Below are positions 33,466-43,221 of a stretch of 64,000 bases of DNA, in pieces. This DNA is from Mycobacterium sp. 236(2023) (lineage in GTDB: Bacteria; Actinomycetota; Actinomycetes; Mycobacteriales; Mycobacteriaceae). Position 1 is the stretch's first letter. Each line of letters opens with the position of its first letter. The notes beneath the pieces were generated by a model that saw only the letters and a list, made by a program, of their open reading frames with translations, ran no database searches and had not been told where the DNA came from. The DNA lies in contig NZ_JARSBP010000012.1 of assembly GCF_029623955.1 (NCBI RefSeq), positions 42,880 to 106,879 on the forward strand, given 5' to 3'. The translations under genes and the position numbers were made by a program.

Positions 33466-35817
33466 TCACGCTGCAGAGGTGACGCGGTAGACGTCGTAGA
33501 CGCCCTCCACGTTGCGCACCACGTTCAGGACGTGGCCCAGATGTTTGGGGTCGCCCATCTCGAAGGTGAAGCGGCTGATCGCCACCCGGTCGTTGGACGT
33601 CGTCACCGACGCAGACAGGATGTTGACCTTCTCGTCAGCCAGCACCCGCGTCACGTCGGAGAGCAGTCGGTGCCGGTCGAGGGCCTCCACCTGGATGGCG
33701 ACCAGGAACACCGATGACGGCGACGGCGCCCACTGCACCTCGATGATCCGTTCCGACTGCTGTTCGAGCGATGTGGCATTCGTGCAGTCGGTGCGATGCA
33801 CGCTGACGCCACCGCCCCGGGTGACGAAGCCCATGATGTTGTCGCCCGGCACCGGGGTGCAGCATTTGGCGAGCTTGGTCAGGACGCCGGGAGCCCCTGG
33901 CACGGCGACACCGACGTCGTCGCTGGTGCGCTGACGGATCGGCATCGTCGCAGGGGTGGACCGCTCGGCGATCTCGTCGGCCGCCTCGTCGTCGCCACCG
34001 AGTTGCGCCACCAGCCGCTGCACGACGTGACGGGCGGACACGTGCCCCTCGCCGACCGCGGTGTAGAGCGCCGAGACGTCCAGGTAGCGCAGCTCGCGCG
34101 CCAGCGCGTTCATCGTCTCGGCATTCATCAAGCGCTGCAACGGAAGTCCGCCGCGACGCACCTCGCGGGCGATGGCCTCCTTGCCGGAATCCAACGCCTC
34201 CTCGCGTCGCTCCTTGGCGAACCACTGGCGAATCTTGGCCTTGGCCCGGGGCGACACGACGAAGGTCTGCCAGTCCCGCGACGGACCGGCGTTGGGTGCC
34301 TTCGACGTGAAGACCTCGACGACTTCGCCGTTTTCGAGCTTGCGCTCCAGCGCGACGAGGCGACCGTTGACGCGGGCGCCGATGCAACGGTGTCCGACTT
34401 CGGTGTGCACCGCGTAGGCGAAGTCCACCGGGGTGGACCCTGTCGGCAGGGTGATCACGTCACCCTTGGGGGTGAACACGAAGATCTCCTGCACGGCGAG
34501 GTCGTAGCGCAGCGACTCCAGGAACTCCCCCGGGTCGGCCGCTTCCCGCTGCCAGTCGAGCAGTTGCCGCATCCACGCCATGTCGTCGATCTCGGCGGCC
34601 GCGTTGCTCGGCGGAGTTCCGTTGCGGCCCTTGGCTTCTTTGTAGCGCCAGTGCGCGGCGATGCCGTACTCGGCGGTCTTGTGCATGCCCGTCGTGCGGA
34701 TCTGCACCTCCAGCGGCTTGCCCTCGGGCCCGACGACAGTGGTGTGCAGCGACTGGTACACGCCGAATCTGGGCTGGGCGATGTAGTCCTTGAACCGCCC
34801 GGCGATCGGCTGCCACAACGAGTGCACGACGCCCACCGCGGCGTAGCAGTCGCGGACTTCGTCACACAGGATGCGGACCCCGACGAGGTCGTGGATGTCG
34901 TCGAAGTCGCGACCTTTGACGATCATCTTCTGATAGATCGACCAGTAATGCTTCGGGCGGCCCTCCACGGTGGCGTTGATCTTCGACGCGTTCAGCGTCG
35001 CGGTGATCTCGGCACGCACCTTGGCCAGGTAGGTATCCCGCGACGGTGCCCGGTCAGCGACCAGCCGGACGATCTCTTCGTACTTTTTCGGGTGCAGGAT
35101 CGCAAACGACAGATCCTCCAGCTCCCACTTGACCGTGGCCATACCCAGCCGGTGCGCCAGCGGCGCAATGACTTCCAGCGTCTCCCGGGCCTTGCGGGCC
35201 TGCTTCTCAGGAGGGAGGAACCGCATGGTTCGCATGTTGTGCAGCCTGTCGGCGACCTTGATCACCAGCACGCGGGGATCGCGAGCCATCGCGATGATCA
35301 TCTTGCGGATGGTCTCGCCCTCGGCCGCCGTCCCGAGCGCGACCTTGTCCAGCTTGGTCACACCGTCGACGAGGTGGCCCACCTCGACGCCGAACTCCTG
35401 GGTCAGCGCCTCCAGGGTGTAGCCGGTGTCCTCGACGGTGTCGTGCAGGAGCGCGGCGATCAGCGTCGTCGTGTCCATCCCGAGTTCGGCCAGGATGTTG
35501 GCGACCGCCAGCGGGTGGGTGATGTACGGGTCCCCGGATTTCCGCAGCTGGTCCGAATGGCGCTGCTCGGCGACCTCGTACGCGCGCTGCAGCAGCGTCA
35601 GGTCGGCTTTGGGATAAATCTCGCGGTGGACCGCGACGAGCGGTTCGAGCACCGGGTTGATGGCGCTGCGCTGCGATGTCATCCGGCGGGCCAGCCGGGC
35701 CCGCACGCGCCGGGACGCGCTGGTCGGCGCCGGTTTCACGATCTCCATCGGCTGCGTCTCGGGCATGTGCGCAGGCGGAGACTGCACGGTCTGCCCGATG
35801 GCGGGTTCGTCAGCCAC
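33466..35817 (-). CDS. relA: Bifunctional (p)ppGpp synthetase/hydrolase Rel
   Basis: This 783-residue protein is the stringent-response enzyme that makes and degrades (p)ppGpp. In order it has an HD hydrolase domain (ITHPLAVANILAELGMD, LLHDTVEDTG, VADRLHNMRTMRFL), a synthetase domain (HYWSIYQKM, DDIHDLVGVRI, YQSLHTTVVGPEGKPLEVQIRT), a TGS domain (IFVFTPKGDVITLP), a zinc-finger/CC-type region (KCCTPVPGDNIMGFVTRGGGVSVHR) and a C-terminal ACT domain. It is nearly identical in layout to M. tuberculosis Rv2583c. The GTG start has a strong GAGGAGGTGA site. The apt gene lies 72 bases upstream on the same strand. Confidence 0.98.
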   Translation of the reverse strand: MADEPAIGQTVQSPPAHMPETQPMEIVKPAPTSASRRVRARLARRMTSQRSAINPVLEPLVAVHREIYPKADLTLLQRAYEVAEQRHSDQLRKSGDPYITHPLAVANILAELGMDTTTLIAALLHDTVEDTGYTLEALTQEFGVEVGHLVDGVTKLDKVALGTAAEGETIRKMIIAMARDPRVLVIKVADRLHNMRTMRFLPPEKQARKARETLEVIAPLAHRLGMATVKWELEDLSFAILHPKKYEEIVRLVADRAPSRDTYLAKVRAEITATLNASKINATVEGRPKHYWSIYQKMIVKGRDFDDIHDLVGVRILCDEVRDCYAAVGVVHSLWQPIAGRFKDYIAQPRFGVYQSLHTTVVGPEGKPLEVQIRTTGMHKTAEYGIAAHWRYKEAKGRNGTPPSNAAAEIDDMAWMRQLLDWQREAADPGEFLESLRYDLAVQEIFVFTPKGDVITLPTGSTPVDFAYAVHTEVGHRCIGARVNGRLVALERKLENGEVVEVFTSKAPNAGPSRDWQTFVVSPRAKAKIRQWFAKERREEALDSGKEAIAREVRRGGLPLQRLMNAETMNALARELRYLDVSALYTAVGEGHVSARHVVQRLVAQLGGDDEAADEIAERSTPATMPIRQRTSDDVGVAVPGAPGVLTKLAKCCTPVPGDNIMGFVTRGGGVSVHRTDCTNATSLEQQSERIIEVQWAPSPSSVFLVAIQVEALDRHRLLSDVTRVLADEKVNILSASVTTSNDRVAISRFTFEMGDPKHLGHVLNVVRNVEGVYDVYRVTSAA

Positions 35818-35889
35818 GCGTCACCTCCTCGCTACCAGACTTCGAGGATATCGCTATCGCCTGCGCGCACACCGACGAGCCGCGATCGC

Positions 35890-36423
35890 CTACACCGTGT
35901 AGAGGCTGGTCACTTCCAGCGGTTCCACCGCAGCGCGGCCGCCGAGTGCCGTGAGTTCCATCATCACGACCGCTCCCGTCACGGTGGCACCGGCCTTGGT
36001 GAGCAGCTGGTGGGTGGCGGCCAGTGTCCCGCCGGTGGCGAGGACGTCGTCGATGACGACGACGGAGCGTCCGGCCAGCTCGATGCCGTTGGCCGGTACT
36101 TCGAGTGTGGCGGAACCGTATTCGAGGGTGTACGTCTCGCCGAGGACCGGTGGCGGCAGCTTCCCACCCTTGCGGACGGCGAGAACCCCGATCCCGAGTG
36201 TGACGGCCACTGCGCCGCCGAGCAGAAATCCGCGGGCGTCCACACCGGCCACCAGATCCGCCCCGCGGGCGCTGTCGGCGATCGCCCTGCTCACCTCAGC
36301 CAGGCCGTGCGCATCCGCCAGCACCGGAGTCAGATCCTTGAACTGGACTCCCGGCTCGGGAAAATCGGGCACCTCACGCATCAGGGACTTGATGACGTCG
36401 GAGATGTCCCTGCCCGTGCTCAT
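35890..36423 (-). CDS. apt: Adenine phosphoribosyltransferase
   Basis: This 177-residue purine-salvage enzyme makes AMP from adenine and PRPP. The EPGVQFKDLTPVLAD N-terminal block and the PRPP-binding loop VVIDDVLATGGTL (about residues 122-134) are clear, and the VAGVDARGFLLGGAVA segment is typical. The ATG at 36423 overlaps the stop of the upstream lipoprotein gene (ATGA). Position between rel and the SecDF genes matches M. tuberculosis Rv2584c. Confidence 0.95.
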   Translation of the reverse strand: MSTGRDISDVIKSLMREVPDFPEPGVQFKDLTPVLADAHGLAEVSRAIADSARGADLVAGVDARGFLLGGAVAVTLGIGVLAVRKGGKLPPPVLGETYTLEYGSATLEVPANGIELAGRSVVVIDDVLATGGTLAATHQLLTKAGATVTGAVVMMELTALGGRAAVEPLEVTSLYTV

Positions 36424-38069
36424 TGACTCAGCTTCCAGCGGTCCATGTTCCATCCCGCACCCCATCGCGTCGGATTGCCACTCACTGCGAACATTTTCGT
36501 CGATGTGAGCAGAGTTCGCTGCTGGCGGTACAGCGGCAAGGTCGGCATGTCGCCCCACAGGATCGGGCCCGCTTCACCGAGCAGGCGCGCCAACTCCTTC
36601 GGATCGGAGGTGACGGCCACGGTCGAGATGATCGCGTCGATGCGCCCATTGTTGTAACGCGGCAGGTTGTTTCCGTTGGCGCTGTGCAGCGCGTAGGCGT
36701 CCATCGCCGACGAACCCGACGATCCGCTGCCCGACGCTCCGCCGGTGCTGGCGATCAGCACATCGATCTCGTTGTTACGCAACGAGATCGGTCCGGTGTT
36801 CTCCCCCGCCGCATCTTCGATCGTGATCCCCGCGGGGGCGCAGGCCTTCGCGATGGTGCCGACGGTGGCCGCCAGCCGGGCGTTGGGCGTCTGATATCCG
36901 ATCCGCACCGTCAGTGGCTGCCCGTTGAGGGTGGCGCGGGCGGCATCCGGGTTGCCCACGGCGAACTCGTTCACTTGCGGGGTCGCCTCCGCAGCGCTGT
37001 AGGCGTCCTCGGTCGCACCGTTGAGCCGCGCGTTGGCCACGGGCGTCTCGGCGTTGCGCGCGATCACGTCGCGCGGGGTGCACAGCGCCAGCGCCCTGCG
37101 CGCGGGCACCGCGGCGAGCGGGCCCTGCGGGGCGAAGATCAGCTGTTCGATGCCGGCAGACGCAGAGTCGGACCGGACGTAGTCGTCGGGGAGGTTCAGC
37201 GTGCCCGACGACCCGGCGGCGATGTCGACGACGTCGTAGATGCCCTCGTTGACACGGTCCTGCATCTCGGGGCTGCGCGGCCACACCGTGACCTTGCGGG
37301 TGACAGGCGTTGCGCCCCACCACTTGTCGTTGGCCACCAGAACCACGGCACCATCGGCGCTGACCGATTCGAGCTTGTACGGCCCCGAGGACGGGAACTT
37401 CTTCAGGTCCAGATCCGGGCTGAGGTTCCAGGTGGTGTTCCACACCTGGGCTATACGCTCCACCGCCGGGCCATCGTTGCTCAGCAGAGCGGTCGTCACG
37501 GCACCGTCGCCCAGTCCGAGGACGTCACCGATGACATGCGCAGGCATCATCGACGTTGCGGTGAACAGCTGGCCGTAGTCGGTGAATCCACGCTCCGGGG
37601 CGAAGGACACCCGGGCCTTCTTCTGGCCCGGCGCGCAGTCGATGGTCGCGATGTCGGTGTAGCCGGCGCGGCTGGCTGCGTCGAACCCCGGGAATCGACC
37701 GGACTGCGACGCCCATGCCAGCACCATGTCGTCGCACGTGATCGGCTTGCCGTCCGAATACACAGCTTCGGGCTTGATCTCGTAATCGAGAATCAGCGGT
37801 GAACGCCCTACCACCGAGACCGTGCCGAAGTCGTGGTCGCCGACGATCTGCCCGTCGGGGCCGTGGTAGTTGAAGCCCGTCAGCACCCGCGCGAACGCCT
37901 GCGGGCCGCCGGAGGCAGCGCCTGCCACCGTGTTGGTGTTGTAGGTGATCAGAGTGCCGTCGACGGCGTAGTCGACCGATTCCGCGGTCGCATCGGAGCA
38001 CGAGGTCAGACCTATTCCGCCCAGCAGGGCGAGCACCGCCGCCAGGGCGGTCGCGCGACGGCCAGCCAT
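36420..38069 (-). CDS. ABC transporter family substrate-binding lipoprotein (Rv2585c-like)
   Basis: This 549-residue solute-binding protein of the DppA/OppA type is anchored outside the membrane by a lipidated Cys (signal ending GLTSC, about residue 24). It has the family's typical entry segments (FARVLTGFNYHGPDGQIVGDHDFG, YEIKPEAVYSDGKPITCDDMVLAW) and a C-terminal WNMDRWKLS. No permease or ATPase gene is adjacent. The binding protein may work with a transporter encoded elsewhere, or have been adapted to another surface role near the SecDF genes. Gene order matches M. tuberculosis. Confidence 0.88.
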   Translation of the reverse strand: MAGRRATALAAVLALLGGIGLTSCSDATAESVDYAVDGTLITYNTNTVAGAASGGPQAFARVLTGFNYHGPDGQIVGDHDFGTVSVVGRSPLILDYEIKPEAVYSDGKPITCDDMVLAWASQSGRFPGFDAASRAGYTDIATIDCAPGQKKARVSFAPERGFTDYGQLFTATSMMPAHVIGDVLGLGDGAVTTALLSNDGPAVERIAQVWNTTWNLSPDLDLKKFPSSGPYKLESVSADGAVVLVANDKWWGATPVTRKVTVWPRSPEMQDRVNEGIYDVVDIAAGSSGTLNLPDDYVRSDSASAGIEQLIFAPQGPLAAVPARRALALCTPRDVIARNAETPVANARLNGATEDAYSAAEATPQVNEFAVGNPDAARATLNGQPLTVRIGYQTPNARLAATVGTIAKACAPAGITIEDAAGENTGPISLRNNEIDVLIASTGGASGSGSSGSSAMDAYALHSANGNNLPRYNNGRIDAIISTVAVTSDPKELARLLGEAGPILWGDMPTLPLYRQQRTLLTSTKMFAVSGNPTRWGAGWNMDRWKLSQ

Positions 38070-38075
38070 CGGCCC

Positions 38076-39335
38076 CTACCGATTCCGCGGGGTGCGCTTA
38101 CCCGACGGTCGCCCTGTCCTGCTGGAGGTCGGCCGCACGGGACGGGCACCCGGCTGGGGCTTGTCCGGAGGCGGCGACACCGACGCCGCGACCGTTGCGG
38201 GCTGGGCGTCACCGTCAGCAGACGATTCGTCTATCTCGACTCCGGAAGCCCTGGCCGCCGCGGTCTTGCGACGGTTGAGCACACGCCGGGTGTGCTTGCG
38301 CACGACGTCGGTGCGCTCGCGCAGGCTGACCAGCAGGGGTGTGGCGAAGTAGATCGACGAATAGGTACCGACCACGACACCGACGAGCTGCACCAGCGCC
38401 AGGTCCATCAGCGTGCCGACACCGAGCAGCCAGACCGCGATGACCATCAGCGCGATGATCGGCAGCACCGAGATGACGGAGGTGTTGATCGACCGCATGA
38501 AGGTCTGGTTGACGGCGAGGTTGGCTTGCTCGGCGAAGGTGCGGCGGGTGCTGTGCTCGAAGCCGTCGGTGTTCTCCTCGACCTTGTCGAACACGATGAC
38601 GGTGTCATACAGCGAGAAGCCGAGGATGGTCAGCAGACCGATCACCGTCGCCGGGGTGACTTCGAATCCGACGAGCGCATAGAACCCGGCGGTGACCACA
38701 AGGTCGAAAACCAGCGTCGCGAGCGCGGCGATCGCCATGTACCGCTCGTAGCGCAGCGTGATGTAGATGGCGGCGAGCACCAGGAACACCACCAGCGCGA
38801 TGAGCGCCTTCTGGGTGATCTGACCGCCCCACGTCTCCGACACCGCGGAGTCGCTGACTGCCTGTTCACTGGGCTGCCCGTCCGGGCCGAGCGGCTGGAA
38901 CGCGTCGAAGAGCGCACTGCGCAACGCGATGATCTCGTCGTTGCTCAGCGTCTCGGAACGGATCTGGAAGGTCGCGGACTCGCCGCTGCCGACGACGACG
39001 ACGGCCTCCGGCGGAGTGCCGATCGTATCGTTGAACACCGTCTCGACCTGCTGGGTGGTCGCCTGAGAGTCGCTGCGCGGGAACGACACCTTGGTGCCGC
39101 CCTCGAAGTCGATACCGAACGTGAAGCCGCGGATCACCATGGCGCCGATCGAGATCGCGATGATCAGGCCGCTGACGGTGTACCAGAGCTTGCGCTTGCC
39201 CATCACCTCGAACGCGCCGGTACCGGTGTACAGGCGGACGAAGAAGCCGTGCTTGGGGGCGTCGCCCGCGGCCGATTCCAGGTCGGGCGCCTCTTCGGCG
39301 GTCGATTCGGTGTCCGCGCGGTTCTTGGTGGCCAT
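38076..39335 (-). CDS. secF: Protein translocase subunit SecF
   Basis: This 419-residue membrane protein supports Sec-dependent export with SecD. Six membrane segments are visible, with a large external loop after the first (about residues 60-200) and the SecF motif FGIDFEGGT after it. The ARXTSISVLPI-like TSVISVLPIIALM region lies later. A long cytoplasmic C-terminal tail (about 100 residues) rich in Arg, Pro and Ser is typical of mycobacterial SecF. It starts 3 bases after secD. Confidence 0.96.
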   Translation of the reverse strand: MATKNRADTESTAEEAPDLESAAGDAPKHGFFVRLYTGTGAFEVMGKRKLWYTVSGLIIAISIGAMVIRGFTFGIDFEGGTKVSFPRSDSQATTQQVETVFNDTIGTPPEAVVVVGSGESATFQIRSETLSNDEIIALRSALFDAFQPLGPDGQPSEQAVSDSAVSETWGGQITQKALIALVVFLVLAAIYITLRYERYMAIAALATLVFDLVVTAGFYALVGFEVTPATVIGLLTILGFSLYDTVIVFDKVEENTDGFEHSTRRTFAEQANLAVNQTFMRSINTSVISVLPIIALMVIAVWLLGVGTLMDLALVQLVGVVVGTYSSIYFATPLLVSLRERTDVVRKHTRRVLNRRKTAAARASGVEIDESSADGDAQPATVAASVSPPPDKPQPGARPVRPTSSRTGRPSGKRTPRNR

Positions 39336-39338
39336 GCC

Positions 39339-41129
39339 CTATCCCCGTCCCGCCGCGTTCGCGGCCGCTCGGCGTTCGCGTGCGATCTGCTGGACGGCTC
39401 CGAGCCCGTTCAGAGACGGCTTGGCCCACAGAGGCGACTTCGACGCCATGTACACCAGCGGCCACGTCACCAGGAACACGATGACGAGGTCGAAGATCGT
39501 TGTCAGCCCCAGCGTGAACGCGAATCCCTTCACCTGACCGACAGCCAGGAAGTACAGCACCGCGGCGGCCAGGAATGTCACGGCGTTACCCGACAGGATC
39601 GTCTTGCGCGCCCTCGCCCAGCCTCGCGGTACCGCAGAGCGGAACGATCGGCCTTCTCGGATCTCGTCCTTGATGCGCTCGAAGAACACGACGAACGAGT
39701 CCGCTGTCATACCGATACCGATGATCAGACCGGCGATACCGGCCAGGTCCAGCGTGTAACTGATGTATCTGCCCAGCAGCACCAGCACCGCGAAGACCAT
39801 GGCACCGGAGGCCACCAGCGACAGCGCGATCAGCAGACCGAGTGCCCGGTAATAGAGCAGTGAATACAGCAGTACCGCCGCGAGCCCCACCGCGCCCGCG
39901 ATCAGGCCCGCGCGCAACGACGACAGCCCGAGCGTGGCGGAAACCGTCTCGGCCTCGGAAGATTCGAACGACAGAGGCAGCGAACCGTACTTGAGGACGT
40001 TGGCCAGTTCGCGGGCGGTGTCCTGCGTGAACTGCCCGGTGATCTGGGTGTTGCCGCCCGGAATCGGTTCGTTGATCACCGGCGCGCTGACGACTCGCGA
40101 GTCGAGCACGAACGCCGTCTGGGTGCCGACGTTGGCCGCGGTGAACTCCGCCCACGTCTTGGAGCCCTGATCCTTGAACGACAGGTCGACCACGTATTCG
40201 CCGGCCTGCTGGTTCAGCCCGGAGGTCGCGTTCTCGATCTCCTCACCACTGATGATCGACTTGTCCAGCAGGTAGACCTGGCTGCCGTCCTGCGAGCAGG
40301 TGATCAGCGGCAGGTTCGGGTCGTCGTTGCCGGCGAGCACGTCTTCCTGACCGCAGCGGGTCGCCTGGAACTGCAGCGCCAGGATCTGGATGGCCTGCTC
40401 CGAGCTCTGCCGCAACTGCTTCTCGTCGGCAATCTGGGTGGCCAGGTCGACGTCTCCACCTTCACCGGGCAGCTGCGGTGGCGCGTCCGGTCCGGGCGGC
40501 GGGGCGCCCGGCCCCGGCGGCGGGGCGGGCGGCGCAGGGCTCGGGGCCGGCTGCTGCGGGAAGGGACGCGGTTGCGGCGCCGCCGGCTCCGGCTCGGCGG
40601 GAACAGCGCCCGGCGGCATGCCGGGGATCGCGCCCGGCGGCATGCCGGGGATCGCGCCCGGCGGCATCCCGGGAATCCCGCCCGGCGGCATCCCGGGAAT
40701 CCCGCCCGGCGGCATCCCTTCGGGCTCGGCCTCGGGCGGCGGCACCTCGCCGGCGGGGATCGCGTGGATCACCGGGCGGATGTAGAGGCGTGCCGTCTGG
40801 CCGAGGCTGCGCGCTTCGCTGGTGTCGTCGCCAGGCACCGTGATGACGAGGTTGTTGCCATCGATGATGACCTCAGAACCCGAGACGCCGAGGCCGTCGA
40901 CGCGGGAGCTGATGATCTCCTGGGCTTGGATCAGCGATTCACGCGACGGTTCGGAGCCGTCGGGTGTGCGCGCAGTCAGGGTGACGCGGGTGCCACCTTG
41001 TAGGTCGATGCCCAGTTTGGGGTCGGGTTTCTTGTCCCCGGTCAAGAACACCAGCAGGTAGGCGCCGATGAGCAATACCAGGAACAGCCCCAGGTAGCGG
41101 GCAGGGTGAACCGTCGAAGACGATGCCAC
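39339..41129 (-). CDS. secD: Protein translocase subunit SecD with Pro/Gly-rich insert
   Basis: This 596-residue SecD couples the proton gradient to late steps of protein export. It has a first membrane segment, the GIDLQGGTRVTL motif (about residues 39-50), a long external P1 region and five C-terminal membrane segments, with the family GLSSLRAGLIAGAVGLAAVLLYSLLYYRALGL stretch. Between residues about 125 and 225 there is a Met/Pro/Gly-rich insert built partly from tandem octapeptides, then a Pro/Ala-rich section. yajC lies upstream on the same strand and secF follows. Confidence 0.97.
   Translation of the reverse strand: MASSSTVHPARYLGLFLVLLIGAYLLVFLTGDKKPDPKLGIDLQGGTRVTLTARTPDGSEPSRESLIQAQEIISSRVDGLGVSGSEVIIDGNNLVITVPGDDTSEARSLGQTARLYIRPVIHAIPAGEVPPPEAEPEGMPPGGIPGMPPGGIPGMPPGAIPGMPPGAIPGMPPGAVPAEPEPAAPQPRPFPQQPAPSPAPPAPPPGPGAPPPGPDAPPQLPGEGGDVDLATQIADEKQLRQSSEQAIQILALQFQATRCGQEDVLAGNDDPNLPLITCSQDGSQVYLLDKSIISGEEIENATSGLNQQAGEYVVDLSFKDQGSKTWAEFTAANVGTQTAFVLDSRVVSAPVINEPIPGGNTQITGQFTQDTARELANVLKYGSLPLSFESSEAETVSATLGLSSLRAGLIAGAVGLAAVLLYSLLYYRALGLLIALSLVASGAMVFAVLVLLGRYISYTLDLAGIAGLIIGIGMTADSFVVFFERIKDEIREGRSFRSAVPRGWARARKTILSGNAVTFLAAAVLYFLAVGQVKGFAFTLGLTTIFDLVIVFLVTWPLVYMASKSPLWAKPSLNGLGAVQQIARERRAAANAAGRG
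40606..40713. repeat. 24-bp tandem repeat inside secD (octapeptide repeat)
   Basis: Four full units of 24 bases plus half of a fifth occur in tandem (units at 40606, 40630, 40654, 40678 and 40702). They encode repeats of the pattern GMPPGGIP/GMPPGAIP in the external loop of SecD. The first two DNA units are identical and the next two are identical to each other apart from their first base, indicating recent expansion. Confidence 0.85.
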
Positions 41130-41193
41130 GTGTCAGAGTCTCCTCGAGATCAGGTCGTCAGCACCGCAAAGAGTACGTGCTGCTGCTGAGATC

Positions 41194-41541
41194 TCAGCCG
41201 TCAGTCTTCTCGTTCGGGCTCTTGGTCAGTTCGACGCCCGACGATTCGGCCTCGTCGAAGCTGTCGTCGTCCTCGTCGTCGATGTCGTCGACGATGCGGT
41301 CACGCACGGCGAGTTTCATCCATGTGGTGACGACGCCGGGCGCGATCTCCACGTCGACGTAGTCGTCGCCGAGGCCGGTGATGGTGCCCTGAAGGCCGGA
41401 CGTGGTGTGGATGCGGTCGCCGATCTCCAGCGAGTTGTGCAGATCGATGGTGGCCTGCATCGCCTTCTTCTGGCGCCGCGAGGCGAAATACATGAAAGCG
41501 CCCATGATGATGAGCAGGGGCAGAAATACGACCAGATCCAT
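41194..41541 (-). CDS. yajC: Preprotein translocase accessory protein YajC
   Basis: This 115-residue protein has one N-terminal membrane segment (about residues 3-20), then the YajC domain with RRQKKAMQATIDLHNSLEIGDRIHTTSGLQGTITGL and an acidic C-terminal tail. It associates with SecDF in the membrane. It precedes secD by 64 bases on the same strand, so yajC-secD-secF form the expected unit. Confidence 0.95.
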   Translation of the reverse strand: MDLVVFLPLLIIMGAFMYFASRRQKKAMQATIDLHNSLEIGDRIHTTSGLQGTITGLGDDYVDVEIAPGVVTTWMKLAVRDRIVDDIDDEDDDSFDEAESSGVELTKSPNEKTDG

Positions 41542-41877
41542 GGCGGCAGTGTCTCTCTAAGTCTCTTCGTGTGTTCTTCGTGCGTATTCGTCGTGCAGTA
41601 CTCAGTCGTCCAGTGTGCCATTGGGGCCTTCTGCGCCCATGCCCCCCGGCCTGCTGGGAAGATCTGTGACGCGGTCAGCGCGCGTCCGCGGGTGCCCCGG
41701 ACCGGCCGACGACACCGGTCTGGCAACGGAATTCGTCGTCGATCGGGCCCTCTACTGACGATTCCGTCTCAACTGGGCAGGGTTAACGACGGATCGACAC
41801 CAGTTGCGGCTAGGCTCGGGTGGCACACGGCAATCGTCGAATTCTTCCGTCCCGTCGGGTCGTCTAGGAGGTCTCCT
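41542..41877. other. 336-base divergent intergenic region between yajC and gabT
   Basis: This region holds the promoters of the divergent yajC and gabT genes. The gabT side ends with a strong AGGAGGT ribosome binding site (41866-41872). A TAGGCT hexamer near 41810 could be a -10 element. No palindrome or small gene stands out. Confidence 0.5.
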
Positions 41878-43221
41878 GTGAGTGCTCTCGAACAGAGTCG
41901 CCACCTCGCCACCGCCATCCCCGGGCCCAGGTCATCCGAACTGATCGCGCGAAAGAGCGCGGCGGTGGCCCGCGGCGTCGGCAACACCATGCCCGTCTAC
42001 GCGACGCGGGCCGGCGGCGGAATCGTCGAGGACGTCGACGGTAACCGGTTGATCGATCTCGGGTCCGGCATCGCCGTCACGACGATCGGAAACGCCTCCC
42101 CCAAGGTCGTCGAAGCGGTGGCCGAGCAGGTGGGCAGGTTCACCCACACCTGCTTCATGGTGACGCCCTACGAGGGATACGTGGCAGTGGCCGAGGCGCT
42201 CAACCGCCTCACCCCCGGCGACGGCGACAAACGCACGGCGCTGTTCAACTCCGGCTCCGAGGCGGTGGAGAACGCCGTCAAAATAGCCAGGACCTTCACA
42301 GGGAAGCAGGCCGTCGTCGCGTTCGACCACGCCTACCACGGCCGCACCAACCTGACGATGGCGCTGACGGCGAAGTCGATGCCGTACAAGCACGGGTTCG
42401 GGCCGTTCGCCCCGGAGATCTACCGGGCGCCGCTGTCGTATCCGTTCCGCGACGCCGAGTTCGGCGGAAAAGAATTGGCCACCGATGGAGAACTGGCCGC
42501 GCGCCGGGCCATCACCGTGATCGACAAGCAGATCGGCGCCGAAAATCTGGCGGCGGTCATCATCGAACCGATCCAGGGTGAGGGCGGCTTCATCGTGCCG
42601 GCCGAGGGATTCCTGCCGACACTGCTGGAGTGGTGCCGCGCCAACAACGTGGTGTTCATCGCCGATGAGGTGCAGACCGGATTCGCGCGCACCGGCGCGA
42701 TGTTCGCCTGCGAACACGAAGGCATCACGCCGGATCTGATCGTCACCGCGAAAGGCATCGCCGACGGCATGCCGTTGTCGGCGGTCACCGGCCGCACGGA
42801 GATCATGGACGCGCCGCACGTCAGCGGCCTGGGCGGCACGTACGGCGGCAACCCGGTGGCGTGTGCCGCTGCGCTGGCGACCATCGAGACCATCGAAGCC
42901 GACGGCCTCGTCGCCCGCGCCGCCGAGATCGAGACACTGATGAAGGACAAGCTGGGCCGAATCCAGGCAGAGGACGACAGGATCGGCGACGTCCGCGGCC
43001 GCGGCGCCATGATCGCCGTCGAACTGGTGAAGTCCGGGACGATGGAGCCCGACGCCGAGCTCACCAAGAAGCTGTGTGCCGGCGCGCATCAGGCTGGGGT
43101 GATCGTGCTGTCCTGCGGAACGTTCGGCAACGTGCTGCGCTTCCTTCCCCCTCTCACGATCAGCGACGTGCTGTTGCTCGAAGGGCTCGACGTCCTTGAA
43201 CTCCTCCTGCGCGATCTCTGA
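41878..43221 (+). CDS. gabT: 4-aminobutyrate--2-oxoglutarate transaminase
   Basis: This 447-residue PLP-dependent class III aminotransferase converts GABA and 2-oxoglutarate to succinic semialdehyde and glutamate. Motifs include GSGIAVTTIGNASPKVVEAV, the cofactor loop FNSGSEAVENAVKIAR, the PLP-binding Asp in FIADEVQTGFARTG and the Schiff-base Lys in VTAKGIADGMP. The GTG start at 41878 follows AGGAGGT. Position matches M. tuberculosis Rv2589. GABA is a likely but not proven substrate; related enzymes accept other omega-amino acids. Confidence 0.92.
   Translation: MSALEQSRHLATAIPGPRSSELIARKSAAVARGVGNTMPVYATRAGGGIVEDVDGNRLIDLGSGIAVTTIGNASPKVVEAVAEQVGRFTHTCFMVTPYEGYVAVAEALNRLTPGDGDKRTALFNSGSEAVENAVKIARTFTGKQAVVAFDHAYHGRTNLTMALTAKSMPYKHGFGPFAPEIYRAPLSYPFRDAEFGGKELATDGELAARRAITVIDKQIGAENLAAVIIEPIQGEGGFIVPAEGFLPTLLEWCRANNVVFIADEVQTGFARTGAMFACEHEGITPDLIVTAKGIADGMPLSAVTGRTEIMDAPHVSGLGGTYGGNPVACAAALATIETIEADGLVARAAEIETLMKDKLGRIQAEDDRIGDVRGRGAMIAVELVKSGTMEPDAELTKKLCAGAHQAGVIVLSCGTFGNVLRFLPPLTISDVLLLEGLDVLELLLRDL

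Noticed and set aside
33796..36426. An 876-codon + strand frame opposite rel and apt
   Set aside because: It is the antisense shadow of highly conserved genes, with composition typical of frame shadows and no ribosome binding site.
37833..39863. A 676-codon + strand frame opposite the lipoprotein, secF and secD genes
   Set aside because: It is low-complexity and rich in Arg, Gln and Asp; it crosses three real genes on the other strand and has no domain.
41542..41877. An upstream extension of gabT through in-frame codons back to 41407
   Set aside because: The extension overlaps yajC and lacks homology, whereas the GTG at 41878 has an ideal AGGAGGT site and the expected protein start.
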